Source of the DNA: an uncultured Allomuricauda sp.
GTDB lineage: Bacteria; Bacteroidota; Bacteroidia; Flavobacteriales; Flavobacteriaceae
NCBI RefSeq assembly: GCF_947499695.1
Contig: NZ_CANMPQ010000003.1
Location: 219,859-283,858 of the forward strand
Length of the DNA stretch: 64,000 bases
Direction: 5' to 3'
The first letter of the stretch is position 1. Each line of letters starts with the position of its first letter. The notes under the pieces are model-generated. The model was given only the letters and a program-made list of their open reading frames with translations. It was not told the DNA's origin and ran no database searches. Below, piece by piece: positions 52,633 through 62,008 of this stretch. The position numbers and the translations under genes were made by a program.

Positions 52633-54057
52633 CTATTCCCTTTCTGCCAATTGGTCTTTGCCCTTTACCAATTTGGATTTATGATCCTCCACTAATTTAT
52701 TAATCCCTTCTATTATCTCCGTATTATTCTCAGCAATATTATACTGTTCTGAAGGGTCATGATACAGATTGAATAATATTGGAGTTTCATGTTCAGTTCG
52801 TTCTCCAAATTGTCCGTAAGCTCCTTGTGTTATAAAATGCGCTTTATAATCACCCAAGCGAGCTGCAAACAAATCAGTTCCTCGGTAATATAAAATACTT
52901 TTTCGCGGACTTGGATTATGGTTCCGTAAAGTTTCACTCAAATCAACGCCATCAATAATTCGGTCTTTTGGAATTTCAACTCCAGCCATACTGCCAAATG
53001 TGGCAAACAAATCCATTGTCGAGCCTATCTCGGTGATCAAACCAGGTTTAACTTGTCCCGGTCCCCAGAAAATGGCCGGCTCCCGCATGCCACCTTCCCA
53101 GGTTGTTCCTTTTCCGGCTTTTAGAAGTCCTGCACTACCCCCATGGGTTTTAAAAGGCAACCAAGGACCATTATCCGATGTGAAAACAACGATGGTGTTT
53201 TCAGCGAGCCCTTCTTCTTTTAAAGCTTTTAGAATTTGTCCGACACCGTGATCGATTTCCTCTACCACATCACCATAAAGACCACGCTTGCTTTTACCAG
53301 AAAAATCTTTGGAAGCGAATAACGGAATATGTGGTAAACTATGCGCTAAATAGATAAAGAAAGGTTTGTTTTTGCTTTTTCTAATAAAAGAAATGGTCTC
53401 TTCGGCATACCTTTTGGTAATCGTATTTTGATTTGCCGGGCGTTCGATAATTTCGGTATTCCGAAGTAAAGGAACATTATAGTTTTCTGTCTTGATGCCT
53501 TCAGGGTTTTGTTGTGCCAATTTTTGATAACCCATACCTTTTCCTATGTAATCCATATCATTGGAGTACGGAATCCCATAATAATAATCAAACCCATTAT
53601 TGGTGGGCAAATACTGTTCTTTATGACCCAAATGCCATTTTCCAATACAAGCAGTGCTGTACCCAACTTTTTTTAATTGTTCGGCGATGGTTATTTCACT
53701 TGCCGGCAATCCATTTTTTGAGTCAGGGAAAAGCACTCGGTGTTTGTTGCTGGCCATTCCACTTCTAACAGGCAATCTCCCTGTAAGCAATGCCGCTCTA
53801 CTCGGGGTACATACGCTGGCACCAACGTAAAAATTGGTCCACTTTTGACCTTCCATGGCCATTCGGTCCAAATTCGGAGTGTTGATTGTAGGGTGTCCAT
53901 ATGAACTTAAATCACCGTAACCCAAATCATCTGCAAAAATTACAATGAAATTCGGCTTCTTAGTATTTGTTTGAGCAAGAGAATTCGAAGGATACGTGAA
54001 AAAAACTACAAATAGTACTAAAAAGGTATGGTGCAAGGCTTTTTTGGAAGCTTTCAT
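52633..54057 (-). CDS. Sulfatase (arylsulfatase type), secreted
   Basis: A 474-residue sulfatase with a signal peptide (ALHHTFLVLFVVFFTYPSNSLAQ, core LVLFVVFFTYPS). The formylglycine site is canonical, CTPSR in SVCTPSRAALLTGRLPVRSG. Metal and sulfate site blocks are IVIFADDLGYGDLSSYGHP, IGKWHLGHKEQYLPTNNGFD and IVVFTSDNGPWLPFKTHGGS. Many blocks match the other sulfatase at 49834-51273 (for example SKRGLYGDV), so they are paralogues. It should desulfate a sulfated glycan or aryl ester in the periplasm. It lies between the rpsP promoter and the divergent dnaE. Confidence 0.93.
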   Translation of the reverse strand: MKASKKALHHTFLVLFVVFFTYPSNSLAQTNTKKPNFIVIFADDLGYGDLSSYGHPTINTPNLDRMAMEGQKWTNFYVGASVCTPSRAALLTGRLPVRSGMASNKHRVLFPDSKNGLPASEITIAEQLKKVGYSTACIGKWHLGHKEQYLPTNNGFDYYYGIPYSNDMDYIGKGMGYQKLAQQNPEGIKTENYNVPLLRNTEIIERPANQNTITKRYAEETISFIRKSKNKPFFIYLAHSLPHIPLFASKDFSGKSKRGLYGDVVEEIDHGVGQILKALKEEGLAENTIVVFTSDNGPWLPFKTHGGSAGLLKAGKGTTWEGGMREPAIFWGPGQVKPGLITEIGSTMDLFATFGSMAGVEIPKDRIIDGVDLSETLRNHNPSPRKSILYYRGTDLFAARLGDYKAHFITQGAYGQFGERTEHETPILFNLYHDPSEQYNIAENNTEIIEGINKLVEDHKSKLVKGKDQLAERE

Positions 54058-54236
54058 TTCGATTTGGTTTAATTGCTATATTATATAGGACTTCAAGGTG
54101 ATGGAAAAAACATTAATAAAGTACGAATTAACAAAAGAAAACACTTAGTTGATAACTCCTAAAAACTACTTTTTATAATACCTTCATGTTTGTATATTTT
54201 TAAACGCTATTTATTTCACAGGCTAACAGCGCTCTC

Positions 54237-57200
54237 ATGTACTTAATTTTTGATACCGAAACCACTGGATTGCCCAAACGATGGAATGCCCCAATCACCG
54301 ATACCGACAACTGGCCTAGGTGTATTCAAATTGCGTGGCAATTGCATGATGAAATGGGAAACCTATTGGAACATCAAGACATGTTGGTGCAGCCGGATGG
54401 ATTTAACATTCCTTACGAAGCTGAACAAATTCATGGCATTTCCACGGCATTGGCTGAACAAAAAGGCAAGCCCTTGCAAGAGGTTTTGGAAGCGTTTAAC
54501 ATTGCTTTGGATAAAGCAAAATTTGTTGTGGGCCAAAATGTGGATTTCGACATTAACATTATGGGATGTGAGTTCCATCGGATGGACGTTGAAAATCCAC
54601 TAACCGAACTTCCAGTTCTAGATACCTGTACCGAAGCGACAGCAGAACTTTGTAAAATCCCTGGAGGTCGTGGTGGAAAATTTAAGCTACCCACGTTGAC
54701 TGAGCTCCATGAGTTTCTTTTTGGAGAACCTTTTGCTGAAGCGCATAATGCAACGGCGGATGTTGAAGCTACCACCCGATGTTTTTTGGAACTGGTACGA
54801 AAAAAACATTATTCCATTGAGAAATTAGATGTTCAACCTGATTATTTTGAGCATTTTTCAGAAGCCAATCCTCAAGCAATCCAACTTATTGGATTAAAAC
54901 ACATCAATCTTAAAAAAGCATCCAAAGAAATTGCGGATGCACTTTGGGCAGAGGATACTGGTGGAATTTCAGAAGACGAAATCAACAAAAATGTTGAAAG
55001 CATAGCTGATGCTCCTTTTACACATTTACACAATCACTCTCAATTTTCGGTTCTTCAGTCAACCATAAATATTAAAAGTCTGGTCAAAGCCGCTGCAGAA
55101 AACAGCATGTCCGCGGTTGCACTTACAGACCACGCGAATATGATGGGAGCTTTTCATTTTGTAAAAGAAGTGAAAGCCCACAACAAGTCTGTCAAGGAAA
55201 AGAATGCCGAATCGGTCGAAAATGGCGAAACCCCTTCAGCAAAAGAAATTACTCCAATTATTGGATGTGAGTTTTACATATGTGAAGACCATACCAACAA
55301 AAATGTAAAAGATTACGGCTACCAAATTGTGTTACTTGCCAAAAATAAAAATGGCTATCACAACTTAGCCAAAATGTCGTCCATTGCTTATACTGATGGC
55401 TTTTATTATGTGCCCAGAATCGACAAAAAGATTGTAGAGCATTATAAAGAGGATGTCATCGCCCTTACAGGAAACCTTTATGGCGAAGTCCCCAACAAGA
55501 TTCTAAACATAGGAGAAAAGCAAGCCGAAGAAGCTTTGTTGTGGTGGAAAGAACAATTTGGCGATGATTTGTATGTGGAAATGATGCGTCATGGTCAAGA
55601 AGACGAAGATCGTGTAAATCAGGTTTTGGTTCCTTTGGCGAAAAAGCATGAAGTAAAAATCATAGCCACCAATAACACTTATTATTGCGACAAAAAAGAT
55701 GCCGAAGCTCATGACATCCTGCTTTGTGTAAAGGATGGTGAAAAACAAACTACTCCAATCGGAAGAGGTCGCGGATATCGCTATGGATTGCCAAATCAGG
55801 AGTATTATTTCAAGTCTTCAGATGAAATGAAGACACTCTTTAAAGATATCCCCGAAGCCATCCTGAACATTCAGGAAATCGTTGATAAAGTAGAACCCTT
55901 CGATTTGGCCAGAGACGTGTTGCTTCCAAAGTTTGATATTCCCAATGAGTTTATTATGGAGGAAGACAAAACTGATGGAGGAAAGCGAGGCGAAAACTCC
56001 TATCTAAAACATATTACATTTCAAGGTGCAGAAAAAAGATATGGTGAAATCACTGATGAAATCACCGAGCGTATCGATTTTGAGCTGGGCACTATTGAAA
56101 ATTCCGGGTATCCTGGTTATTTTTTAATCGTTGAGGACTTTATTCGTGAAGCCAGAAATATGGGCGTTTCTGTTGGTCCTGGCCGAGGGTCTGCAGCGGG
56201 TTCGGTGGTAGCCTATTGTTTGGGCATCACCAACATTGACCCATTAAAATATGATTTACTTTTTGAGCGTTTCCTAAATCCAGATAGGGTTTCGATGCCT
56301 GATATCGACATTGATTTTGATGATGAAGGTCGCGGAAAAGTCATGGACTATGTAATCGATAAATACGGCGCCAACCAAGTTGCGCAAATTATCACCTATG
56401 GTACCATGGCAGCCAAATCTTCGATTCGGGATACGGCCCGGGTTCTGGATTTACCATTGAACGATGCCGACCGCATCGCGAAGCTCATTCCCAATATGTC
56501 TAAGTTGAACAAGATTTTTGGGATTGAGGAATCGGAACTCAAGAAAAAGTTTAGAGCAGATGAGCTTGAAAAAGTCCATGAATTGCTGAATATTTCTGAA
56601 GGAGATGATCTTGAGGGTCAGACCGTCAATATGGCCAGAGTTCTTGAAGGCTCACTTCGAAATACAGGAATCCACGCCTGTGGGGTTATTATCACCCCTG
56701 ACGATATTACCAATTTCGTTCCCGTTGCCACAGCAAAGGATTCGGATTTATATGTAACTCAATTTGATAACTCCGTTGTTGAAAGTGCTGGACTCCTTAA
56801 AATGGATTTCTTGGGACTAAAAACCTTGACCCTAATCAAGGACACGGTGAAAATCGTGAAAGCACGAACCGGAATTGAACTGATTCCCGATGAATTTCCT
56901 CTGGACGACGAAAAAACTTATGAGCTTTTTCAACGTGGAGATACAGTGGGAATATTTCAATATGAATCTCCTGGGATGCAAAAACACATGAAAAACCTAA
57001 AACCTACGGTTTTTGATGACTTGATAGCCATGAACGCTCTGTATCGTCCTGGGCCTATGGAATACATTCCCAGTTTTATTGCCAGAAAACACGGTGAGGA
57101 AGAGATTACATATGACCTTCCGGACATGGAAGAATATCTCAAAGAAACCTATGGCATAACTGTTTATCAGGAGCAGGTGATGTTACTTTCCCAAAAACTT

Positions 57201-58622
57201 GCTGGATTCTCGAAAGGTGACGCCGACGTACTTCGAAAAGCCATGGGTAAAAAGATTTTCGCCTTACTGCAAAAATTGAAACCTCAGTTTTTAGATGGGG
57301 GTGAAAAAAACGGACACCCAAGAGATGTTCTGGAAAAAATCTGGAAAGACTGGGAAGCCTTTGCTTCCTATGCCTTTAATAAAAGTCATTCTACCTGCTA
57401 CGCATTTATCGCCTACCAAACGGCCTATTTGAAAGCCCACTACCCTGCCGAATATATGGCAGCAGTCCTTTCCAATAACATGAACGACATAAAACAGGTT
57501 ACCTTTTTCATGGAAGAATGTAAACGGATGGGGCTTGAAGTGCTTGGACCTGATGTTAATGAATCTTACTACAAATTTGCTGTAAACCAGAATAATGCAG
57601 TCCGTTTTGGAATGGGGGCCATTAAAGGGGTTGGACGTTCCGCTGTAGAAACCATAGTAGAGAATCGAAAAAAAGACGGACCCTATAAGTCTGTATTCGA
57701 TTTAGCTAAACGCGTTGAGCTTCGCTCTGCAAATAAAAAATCATTCGAGAATCTTGCTCTGGCGGGAGGATTTGATTCCTTTGGCGACACACAAAGAGCA
57801 CAATATTTTCACGATGAAGGAGACGGAATAACCTTTTTGGAAAAAGTGATAAAATCCGCGGCAAAATATCAGGAAAACAAGAACTCCTCACAAATGGATA
57901 TGTTTGGAGGTATGAGCGAGGCCCAGATTTCGGAGCCAGTCGTTCCACCTTGCGAGGATTGGGGTACCATGGAAAAACTTCGAAGAGAAAAAGAAGTGGT
58001 TGGTATTTATATCTCGGGCCACCCTCTAGATGACTTCAAAAAGGAGATTAAAGCATTTTGCAACAGTAACATCTCCGCTTTCACCAATTTGGAACAATAT
58101 GTGAACCGAGAGTTGACGGTGGCAGGAGTAATTACCGATGTACAACATCGTATCTCCAAAAATGGTAAGGGGTGGGGGCTTTTCACCCTGGAAGATTATA
58201 GCGAATCCCATGAGTTCCGGATTTTCGGTGAGGAGTATCTGAAGTTTAGACATTTTTTGATGATCAACTCATTCGTCCATGTTAAGGCTTTCGTGCGTGA
58301 AGGTTGGGTCAATAGGGAAACAGGTAAAAAAGGGGATCCCCGATTACAGTTCAATGACTTTAAACAGCTTCAAGATGTGATGGATTCCTATGCTAAGAAA
58401 CTTACCATTAAACTGGATATCGCTCGATTACAAGAAAACCGAATACAAATCCTGAAAGATACTCTTCGATCACATAAAGGAGAACACACCCTCAATTTTG
58501 TGGTTTATGAAATGCAGGATGAAATAAAACTCAATCTATCCAGCAGAAAACAAAAGGTAAAAATCAACAGCGAGCTTCTTTCTTCCTTGGAAGAGAATGA
58601 GATACATTACAAATTGAATTGA
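54237..58622 (+). CDS. dnaE: DNA polymerase III alpha subunit with fused N-terminal 3'-5' exonuclease
   Basis: A 1461-residue replicative polymerase. Residues 1-190 are a DnaQ-type DEDDh exonuclease with intact sites: D6 and E8 in FDTETTGLP, the second site in VGQNVDFDINIMG (about residues 98-110), and H/D in AHNATADVEATTR. Residues about 260-560 are the PHP domain (FTHLHNHSQFSVLQ, VALTDHANMMGAFHF). The C-family palm has GPGRGSAAGSVVAYCL, the acids in PDIDIDFDDEGRG and MDFLGLKTLTLI. The C-terminal helix-hairpin-helix and OB fold include AGVITDVQHRIS. It synthesises the chromosome with proofreading in cis, a layout known from Bacteroidota. Confidence 0.96.
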   Translation: MYLIFDTETTGLPKRWNAPITDTDNWPRCIQIAWQLHDEMGNLLEHQDMLVQPDGFNIPYEAEQIHGISTALAEQKGKPLQEVLEAFNIALDKAKFVVGQNVDFDINIMGCEFHRMDVENPLTELPVLDTCTEATAELCKIPGGRGGKFKLPTLTELHEFLFGEPFAEAHNATADVEATTRCFLELVRKKHYSIEKLDVQPDYFEHFSEANPQAIQLIGLKHINLKKASKEIADALWAEDTGGISEDEINKNVESIADAPFTHLHNHSQFSVLQSTINIKSLVKAAAENSMSAVALTDHANMMGAFHFVKEVKAHNKSVKEKNAESVENGETPSAKEITPIIGCEFYICEDHTNKNVKDYGYQIVLLAKNKNGYHNLAKMSSIAYTDGFYYVPRIDKKIVEHYKEDVIALTGNLYGEVPNKILNIGEKQAEEALLWWKEQFGDDLYVEMMRHGQEDEDRVNQVLVPLAKKHEVKIIATNNTYYCDKKDAEAHDILLCVKDGEKQTTPIGRGRGYRYGLPNQEYYFKSSDEMKTLFKDIPEAILNIQEIVDKVEPFDLARDVLLPKFDIPNEFIMEEDKTDGGKRGENSYLKHITFQGAEKRYGEITDEITERIDFELGTIENSGYPGYFLIVEDFIREARNMGVSVGPGRGSAAGSVVAYCLGITNIDPLKYDLLFERFLNPDRVSMPDIDIDFDDEGRGKVMDYVIDKYGANQVAQIITYGTMAAKSSIRDTARVLDLPLNDADRIAKLIPNMSKLNKIFGIEESELKKKFRADELEKVHELLNISEGDDLEGQTVNMARVLEGSLRNTGIHACGVIITPDDITNFVPVATAKDSDLYVTQFDNSVVESAGLLKMDFLGLKTLTLIKDTVKIVKARTGIELIPDEFPLDDEKTYELFQRGDTVGIFQYESPGMQKHMKNLKPTVFDDLIAMNALYRPGPMEYIPSFIARKHGEEEITYDLPDMEEYLKETYGITVYQEQVMLLSQKLAGFSKGDADVLRKAMGKKIFALLQKLKPQFLDGGEKNGHPRDVLEKIWKDWEAFASYAFNKSHSTCYAFIAYQTAYLKAHYPAEYMAAVLSNNMNDIKQVTFFMEECKRMGLEVLGPDVNESYYKFAVNQNNAVRFGMGAIKGVGRSAVETIVENRKKDGPYKSVFDLAKRVELRSANKKSFENLALAGGFDSFGDTQRAQYFHDEGDGITFLEKVIKSAAKYQENKNSSQMDMFGGMSEAQISEPVVPPCEDWGTMEKLRREKEVVGIYISGHPLDDFKKEIKAFCNSNISAFTNLEQYVNRELTVAGVITDVQHRISKNGKGWGLFTLEDYSESHEFRIFGEEYLKFRHFLMINSFVHVKAFVREGWVNRETGKKGDPRLQFNDFKQLQDVMDSYAKKLTIKLDIARLQENRIQILKDTLRSHKGEHTLNFVVYEMQDEIKLNLSSRKQKVKINSELLSSLEENEIHYKLN

Positions 58623-58700
58623 TGGCGTCAATAGTTTATGTTGATGGTACAATAATTAAAATGAATCTTTAAGCCGTAAGGAATGTGGTCAATATTTGAC

Positions 58701-58708
58701 TAAATTTG
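58701..58708 (+). promoter_or_regulatory. Candidate -7 box of trxA
   Basis: TAAATTTG matches TAnnTTTG and lies 20 bases before the ATG at 58729. No TTG is found at the correct distance upstream. It lies where an earlier possible trxA start (58696) would be coding, which favours the later start. Confidence 0.45.
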
Positions 58709-58728
58709 CGAATATTAAAACAAACAAA

Positions 58729-59046
58729 ATGGCACTAGAAATAACAGATGCAACTTTTGACGAAGTAGTACTTAAAAGCGACAAGCCAGTCGTAGTAGAT
58801 TTTTGGGCTGCATGGTGCGGTCCCTGTAGAATGGTAGGTCCTATCATTGATGAAGTAAGTAACGAATATGAAGGCAAGGCAGTTGTTGGAAAAGTTGACG
58901 TGGATGCAAATCAACAATTTGCAGCTAAGTATGGTGTACGTAACATCCCTACGGTTCTTGTTTTCAAAAACGGCGAGATTGTAAACCGTCAGGTTGGAGT
59001 ATCCCCTAAGAAAGCTTATACCGACGCAATCGAAGCAGTGCTATAA
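58729..59046 (+). CDS. trxA: Thioredoxin
   Basis: A 105-residue thioredoxin from the ATG at 58729 (MALEITDATFDEVVLKSDKP). The start 33 bases earlier is rejected because the extra residues are not thioredoxin-like and cover a promoter box. The active site is C30-G-P-C33 in FWAAWCGPCRMVGPI, and the cis-proline is in VRNIPTVLVFKNGE. It reduces protein disulfides in the cytoplasm with electrons from thioredoxin reductase. A strong hairpin terminator follows. Confidence 0.96.
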   Translation: MALEITDATFDEVVLKSDKPVVVDFWAAWCGPCRMVGPIIDEVSNEYEGKAVVGKVDVDANQQFAAKYGVRNIPTVLVFKNGEIVNRQVGVSPKKAYTDAIEAVL

Positions 59047-59071
59047 AATTAGTTTCGAAAACATACATTTT

Positions 59072-59103
59072 AAAAAAGGTTTGGCTTTTGCCAAGCCTTT
59101 TTT
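59072..59103 (+). terminator. Rho-independent terminator of trxA
   Basis: AAAAAAGGTTTGGC and GCCAAGCCTTTTTT pair around a TTTT loop (one G-T pair), ending in a run of six T. It begins 26 bases after the trxA stop. Confidence 0.75.
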
Positions 59104-59130
59104 GTTTTATATTGATCTCTTAATCCAATT

Positions 59131-60060
59131 ATGGACATTCGATCAGAACTTCATAAAGCTCCATTATTCCAAAATCTTGAACTTTTGGCAAATCAAATTG
59201 TTGAAGGTTTTATTAGTGGTATCCATAAAAGTCCTTTCCATGGATTCTCAGCAGAATTTGCGGAACATAAAATCTATAATCCTGGTGAAAGCATTAAACA
59301 TATCGATTGGAAGTTATATGCGAAAACAGATAGACTATATACCAAAAGATATGAAGATGAGACCAATTTAAGATGTCATATGATTTTGGATAATTCAGCT
59401 TCAATGTACTATCCAAAAATTGAAAACCTGGGGTTTGAAAGTCTCAACAAAATAGGTTTTGGCGTATTGGCCATTGCAGCCCTCATGCAAGTATTAAAAA
59501 AGCAGCGTGATGCTGTGGGATTAAGCATCTATTCCGATTCATATAATTTCTATTCTTCTGAAAAAAATAGTGAGCGACATTTTCAAATGTTGTATTCGAA
59601 ACTCAATGAGGTTTCAAGCACCGTAAGTGAATCACAAACAACCAAAACATATACATATCTACATCAAATTGCGGAAAAAATCCATAGACGTAGTCTGATA
59701 TTTTTGTTCTCGGATATGTTCCAAACAGAAACGGAAGAAGCCCAACTTTTTGAGTCGCTTAGACACCTGAAGTATAACAAACATGCTGTAGTCCTCTTCC
59801 ATTTGCTCGACCATGAGCATGAACTTAGTTTTGATTTTGAAAACACTCCGAAACGTTTTTTAGATTTAGAAAGTGGCGATCACATTGATGTTTACGCAGA
59901 CAATATCAAGAATGCTTACCAAGTAAAAGTGAAAGAATACATTGAAAATTTAAAGCTGAAATGTGCACAATATAAAATCAAATATGTCGGTGTGGATGTG
60001 GGCTCAGACTTTTCTCAAGTATTGAACTCATTTATGATTGAACGACAGAAATTTGTTTAA
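59131..60060 (+). CDS. DUF58 domain-containing protein (vWA-like)
   Basis: A 309-residue cytoplasmic protein. Residues about 30-80 hold the DUF58 block GFSAEFAEHKIYNPGESIKHIDWKLYAKTDRLYTKRYEDET (key YNPGESIKHIDWK). This runs into a von Willebrand A-like fold with a metal-site motif LDNSASM (D-x-S-x-S), then RRSLIFLFSDMFQTE. DUF58 proteins are usually encoded with a MoxR ATPase and batA/batB genes. Here none is adjacent, so this copy is outside that operon. The role is thought to lie in stress response or complex assembly, but is not proven. Confidence 0.9.
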   Translation: MDIRSELHKAPLFQNLELLANQIVEGFISGIHKSPFHGFSAEFAEHKIYNPGESIKHIDWKLYAKTDRLYTKRYEDETNLRCHMILDNSASMYYPKIENLGFESLNKIGFGVLAIAALMQVLKKQRDAVGLSIYSDSYNFYSSEKNSERHFQMLYSKLNEVSSTVSESQTTKTYTYLHQIAEKIHRRSLIFLFSDMFQTETEEAQLFESLRHLKYNKHAVVLFHLLDHEHELSFDFENTPKRFLDLESGDHIDVYADNIKNAYQVKVKEYIENLKLKCAQYKIKYVGVDVGSDFSQVLNSFMIERQKFV

Positions 60061-60084
60061 TCATTATTTTTAAAAAATCTCTTG

Positions 60085-60112
60085 TTGAATAAGAATTGAC
60101 AGTGTATATTTG
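60085..60112 (+). promoter_or_regulatory. Promoter of tRNA-Asp
   Basis: TTG (60085-60087) and TATATTTG (60105-60112), 17 bases apart, match the flavobacterial consensus exactly, followed by CACTCGC. The tRNA begins 73 bases further on, leaving a leader to be processed. Confidence 0.75.
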
Positions 60113-60185
60113 CACTCGCTTTGCAAAAAGCATGAACAAGATTTGAATCTGACTGTTGTCAGAGTCTTTCTGAGATAAAATCATT

Positions 60186-60259
60186 GGTCTGGTAGTTCAG
60201 TTGGTTAGAATACCTGCCTGTCACGCAGGGGGTCGCGGGTTCGAGTCCCGTCCAGACCG
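60186..60259 (+). tRNA. tRNA-Asp (GTC)
   Basis: A 74-base cloverleaf. The acceptor stem is GGTCTGG with CCAGACC and discriminator G. The D arm is GTTCAGTTGGTTAGAAT, anticodon stem CCTGC/GCAGG with loop CTGTCAC (anticodon GTC), and T arm GCGGG-TTCGAGT-CCCGT. CCA is not encoded. Confidence 0.96.
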
Positions 60260-60261
60260 CA

Positions 60262-60296
60262 AAAAAAACCTCTCAAGAAATGAGAGGTTTTTTTAT
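60262..60296 (+). terminator. Rho-independent terminator after tRNA-Asp
   Basis: AAACCTCTCA (60266-60275) and TGAGAGGTTT (60281-60290) form a perfect 10-base-pair stem with a 5-base loop, followed by TTTT. It sits directly after the tRNA. The rest of the gap up to 60402 shows nothing recognisable. Confidence 0.8.
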
Positions 60297-60402
60297 TACC
60301 TCCCCTTTTTTAAATCATTCTATAGCAGAATTTTCTTATCCATATAGAATCAAAAACGGGACATAGCAACAGTAAGAAAAAGCCAAGTTTGGATGATTGT
60401 TC

Positions 60403-60780
60403 TCACCTTTTTACCTCCTCTAATCCAGCCACCTGCTCGATGACATTCTCAACATCATAATCTACAATCTTGCGAGTGCTATAGCTTCTTTTGATATCAT
60501 TCATATAAGTATGCACCTCTAGTGTATAATAGCTGTCCACCTTGAAAATAGGGTTGTGTGTCGAATCATTTTCCGATATATGATTAACCTTTCCAAAAGC
60601 TCTGGCTACGTAAACAATTTTACAATCTACGTTCTCAGGGTTTACCCATTCTACGGTTACTTCTATACAATTTCCTTTTTGATCTTTAAACTTATAAATG
60701 GCATTTTTTGGGATATTTCCAACTTCGTATTCAGATTTCACAAGATTTAAAATCCATTTTTCCAAAAAATTATTCTTCAT
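60403..60780 (-). CDS. Hypothetical protein
   Basis: A 125-residue soluble protein that I do not recognise. It has no signal peptide and no membrane segment. A short N-terminal helix (KNNFLEKWILNLVKSEYEVG) precedes alternating strands (CIEVTVEWVNPENVDCKIVYVARAFG, key VTVEWVNPENVDCKIVY; SYYTLEVHTYMNDIKRSY). It ends in a charged helix VENVIEQVAGLEEVKR. The composition matches neighbouring genes. It stands alone on the minus strand after tRNA-Asp, with about 200 bases of featureless AT-rich sequence upstream (60781-60983). Confidence 0.6.
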   Translation of the reverse strand: MKNNFLEKWILNLVKSEYEVGNIPKNAIYKFKDQKGNCIEVTVEWVNPENVDCKIVYVARAFGKVNHISENDSTHNPIFKVDSYYTLEVHTYMNDIKRSYSTRKIVDYDVENVIEQVAGLEEVKR

Positions 60781-60983
60781 AGTGGTTCATTTGTATTTAT
60801 TCATATTTAATCAGGATCCATTATTGGTCCAAGTTTTGATTTCAATAATTTTGAGGATGAATTTGTGTTCCTTTGAATTGCAGCTACTCCATTGTTTAGG
60901 AACATGACCCTGGCGAGGAAGATGAATTTTGGCGACAATAAAGGGGTCCTTCTTTTATGTCAAGCCATTTTATTGTGATTCCA

Positions 60984-61988
60984 TTATTTATTTGACCACA
61001 ATTCTTTTAGCCATTCTATCGTATTATTTCTTGCGGTGGTGCTTTGAGGTACATCGTCAAAATCAAAACCATGTCCTACATCTTTATATAGATTGAGCTC
61101 AACCGAGGTTCCTTTTTCCTTAAGCACATCTATCATACAAAGAGTGTTTTCGGTCAAAAAACCATTTTCCGGTATGTTGTAAAGCATTGGCGCATATGGA
61201 TAAAATACATTCGATTCAATGGCCTCATCGCCGCATGGATGCTTGCCCCAATAGTTATATCCTACCGAACCTCCATAGTAGAAAACACCTCCTGCAAAAC
61301 CTTTTTGGGGTTTTGGTTGCGGAGGCAAGACTCCATCAGAAAAACCGTATTCTTTGCCTTCTTGACTTTGTGTCCATTTAAAACTATCTGGGACTCCGCT
61401 TGTATTCATTAAGGTTGAAGCTACAGCAGTTGCCCCATCAGAAAACCCTAGAATAGCAATCTCATCATGCCTTATAACATAATTTCCATTATCGTATTTT
61501 AAGTTTTGAAGCAGAGAAAGCGCAGCATTAGCATCTTTTGGTCTTTCAAACTGAGCACTAATTCTAAAATTATCTGGTAGTTCCCTCCACTTCCCTGTTC
61601 TTGTAAGAACTCCTCGCACAGAGTAACTGTCCACAAATGCACCAATAATGCAATTCTGTGTAAGAATGCTCTGCCACTCTGTAAATTGACCTGACATTGT
61701 CCTTGACTCTGGGTCGTTATTCGCCCACATTCCATTGGAACCATGCATAACAACTACAGCAGGTAACTGTTTGTTTTCACATCCATCAGGTATGGAAAGA
61801 AACACTGGAATTTCAAAATCATCAACAGATATGTATACAATTGTTTCTGTTGTATTTTCCGCTATGCTTATGTCTTCCATACTTTGGCCTGGCCCAAGAC
61901 CATTTTCGTCATCACTACCACAACTTAAGTGCAATAAGCCGGTGATGATTACAGCCTTAAAAAAAATTCTGCTTTTTCCAAAAATCAT
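60984..61988 (-). CDS. Dienelactone hydrolase-like alpha/beta hydrolase, lipoprotein
   Basis: A 334-residue exported hydrolase with a lipoprotein signal (hydrophobic run then LHLSC lipobox at about residue 23, followed by GSDDENG). The alpha/beta core has PAVVVMHGSNGMWAN (oxyanion strand), the nucleophile serine in IAILGFSDGATAVAS and the histidine in KDVGHGFDFDD near the C-terminus. Dienelactone hydrolases have Cys as nucleophile; here the elbow is G-F-S-D-G, so a serine esterase or peptidase is more likely. The substrate is unknown. It is 20 bases downstream of the PorP/SprF gene in the same direction. Confidence 0.82.
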   Translation of the reverse strand: MIFGKSRIFFKAVIITGLLHLSCGSDDENGLGPGQSMEDISIAENTTETIVYISVDDFEIPVFLSIPDGCENKQLPAVVVMHGSNGMWANNDPESRTMSGQFTEWQSILTQNCIIGAFVDSYSVRGVLTRTGKWRELPDNFRISAQFERPKDANAALSLLQNLKYDNGNYVIRHDEIAILGFSDGATAVASTLMNTSGVPDSFKWTQSQEGKEYGFSDGVLPPQPKPQKGFAGGVFYYGGSVGYNYWGKHPCGDEAIESNVFYPYAPMLYNIPENGFLTENTLCMIDVLKEKGTSVELNLYKDVGHGFDFDDVPQSTTARNNTIEWLKELWSNK

Positions 61989-62008
61989 TTTCTTAGATAT
62001 TTAATTGT

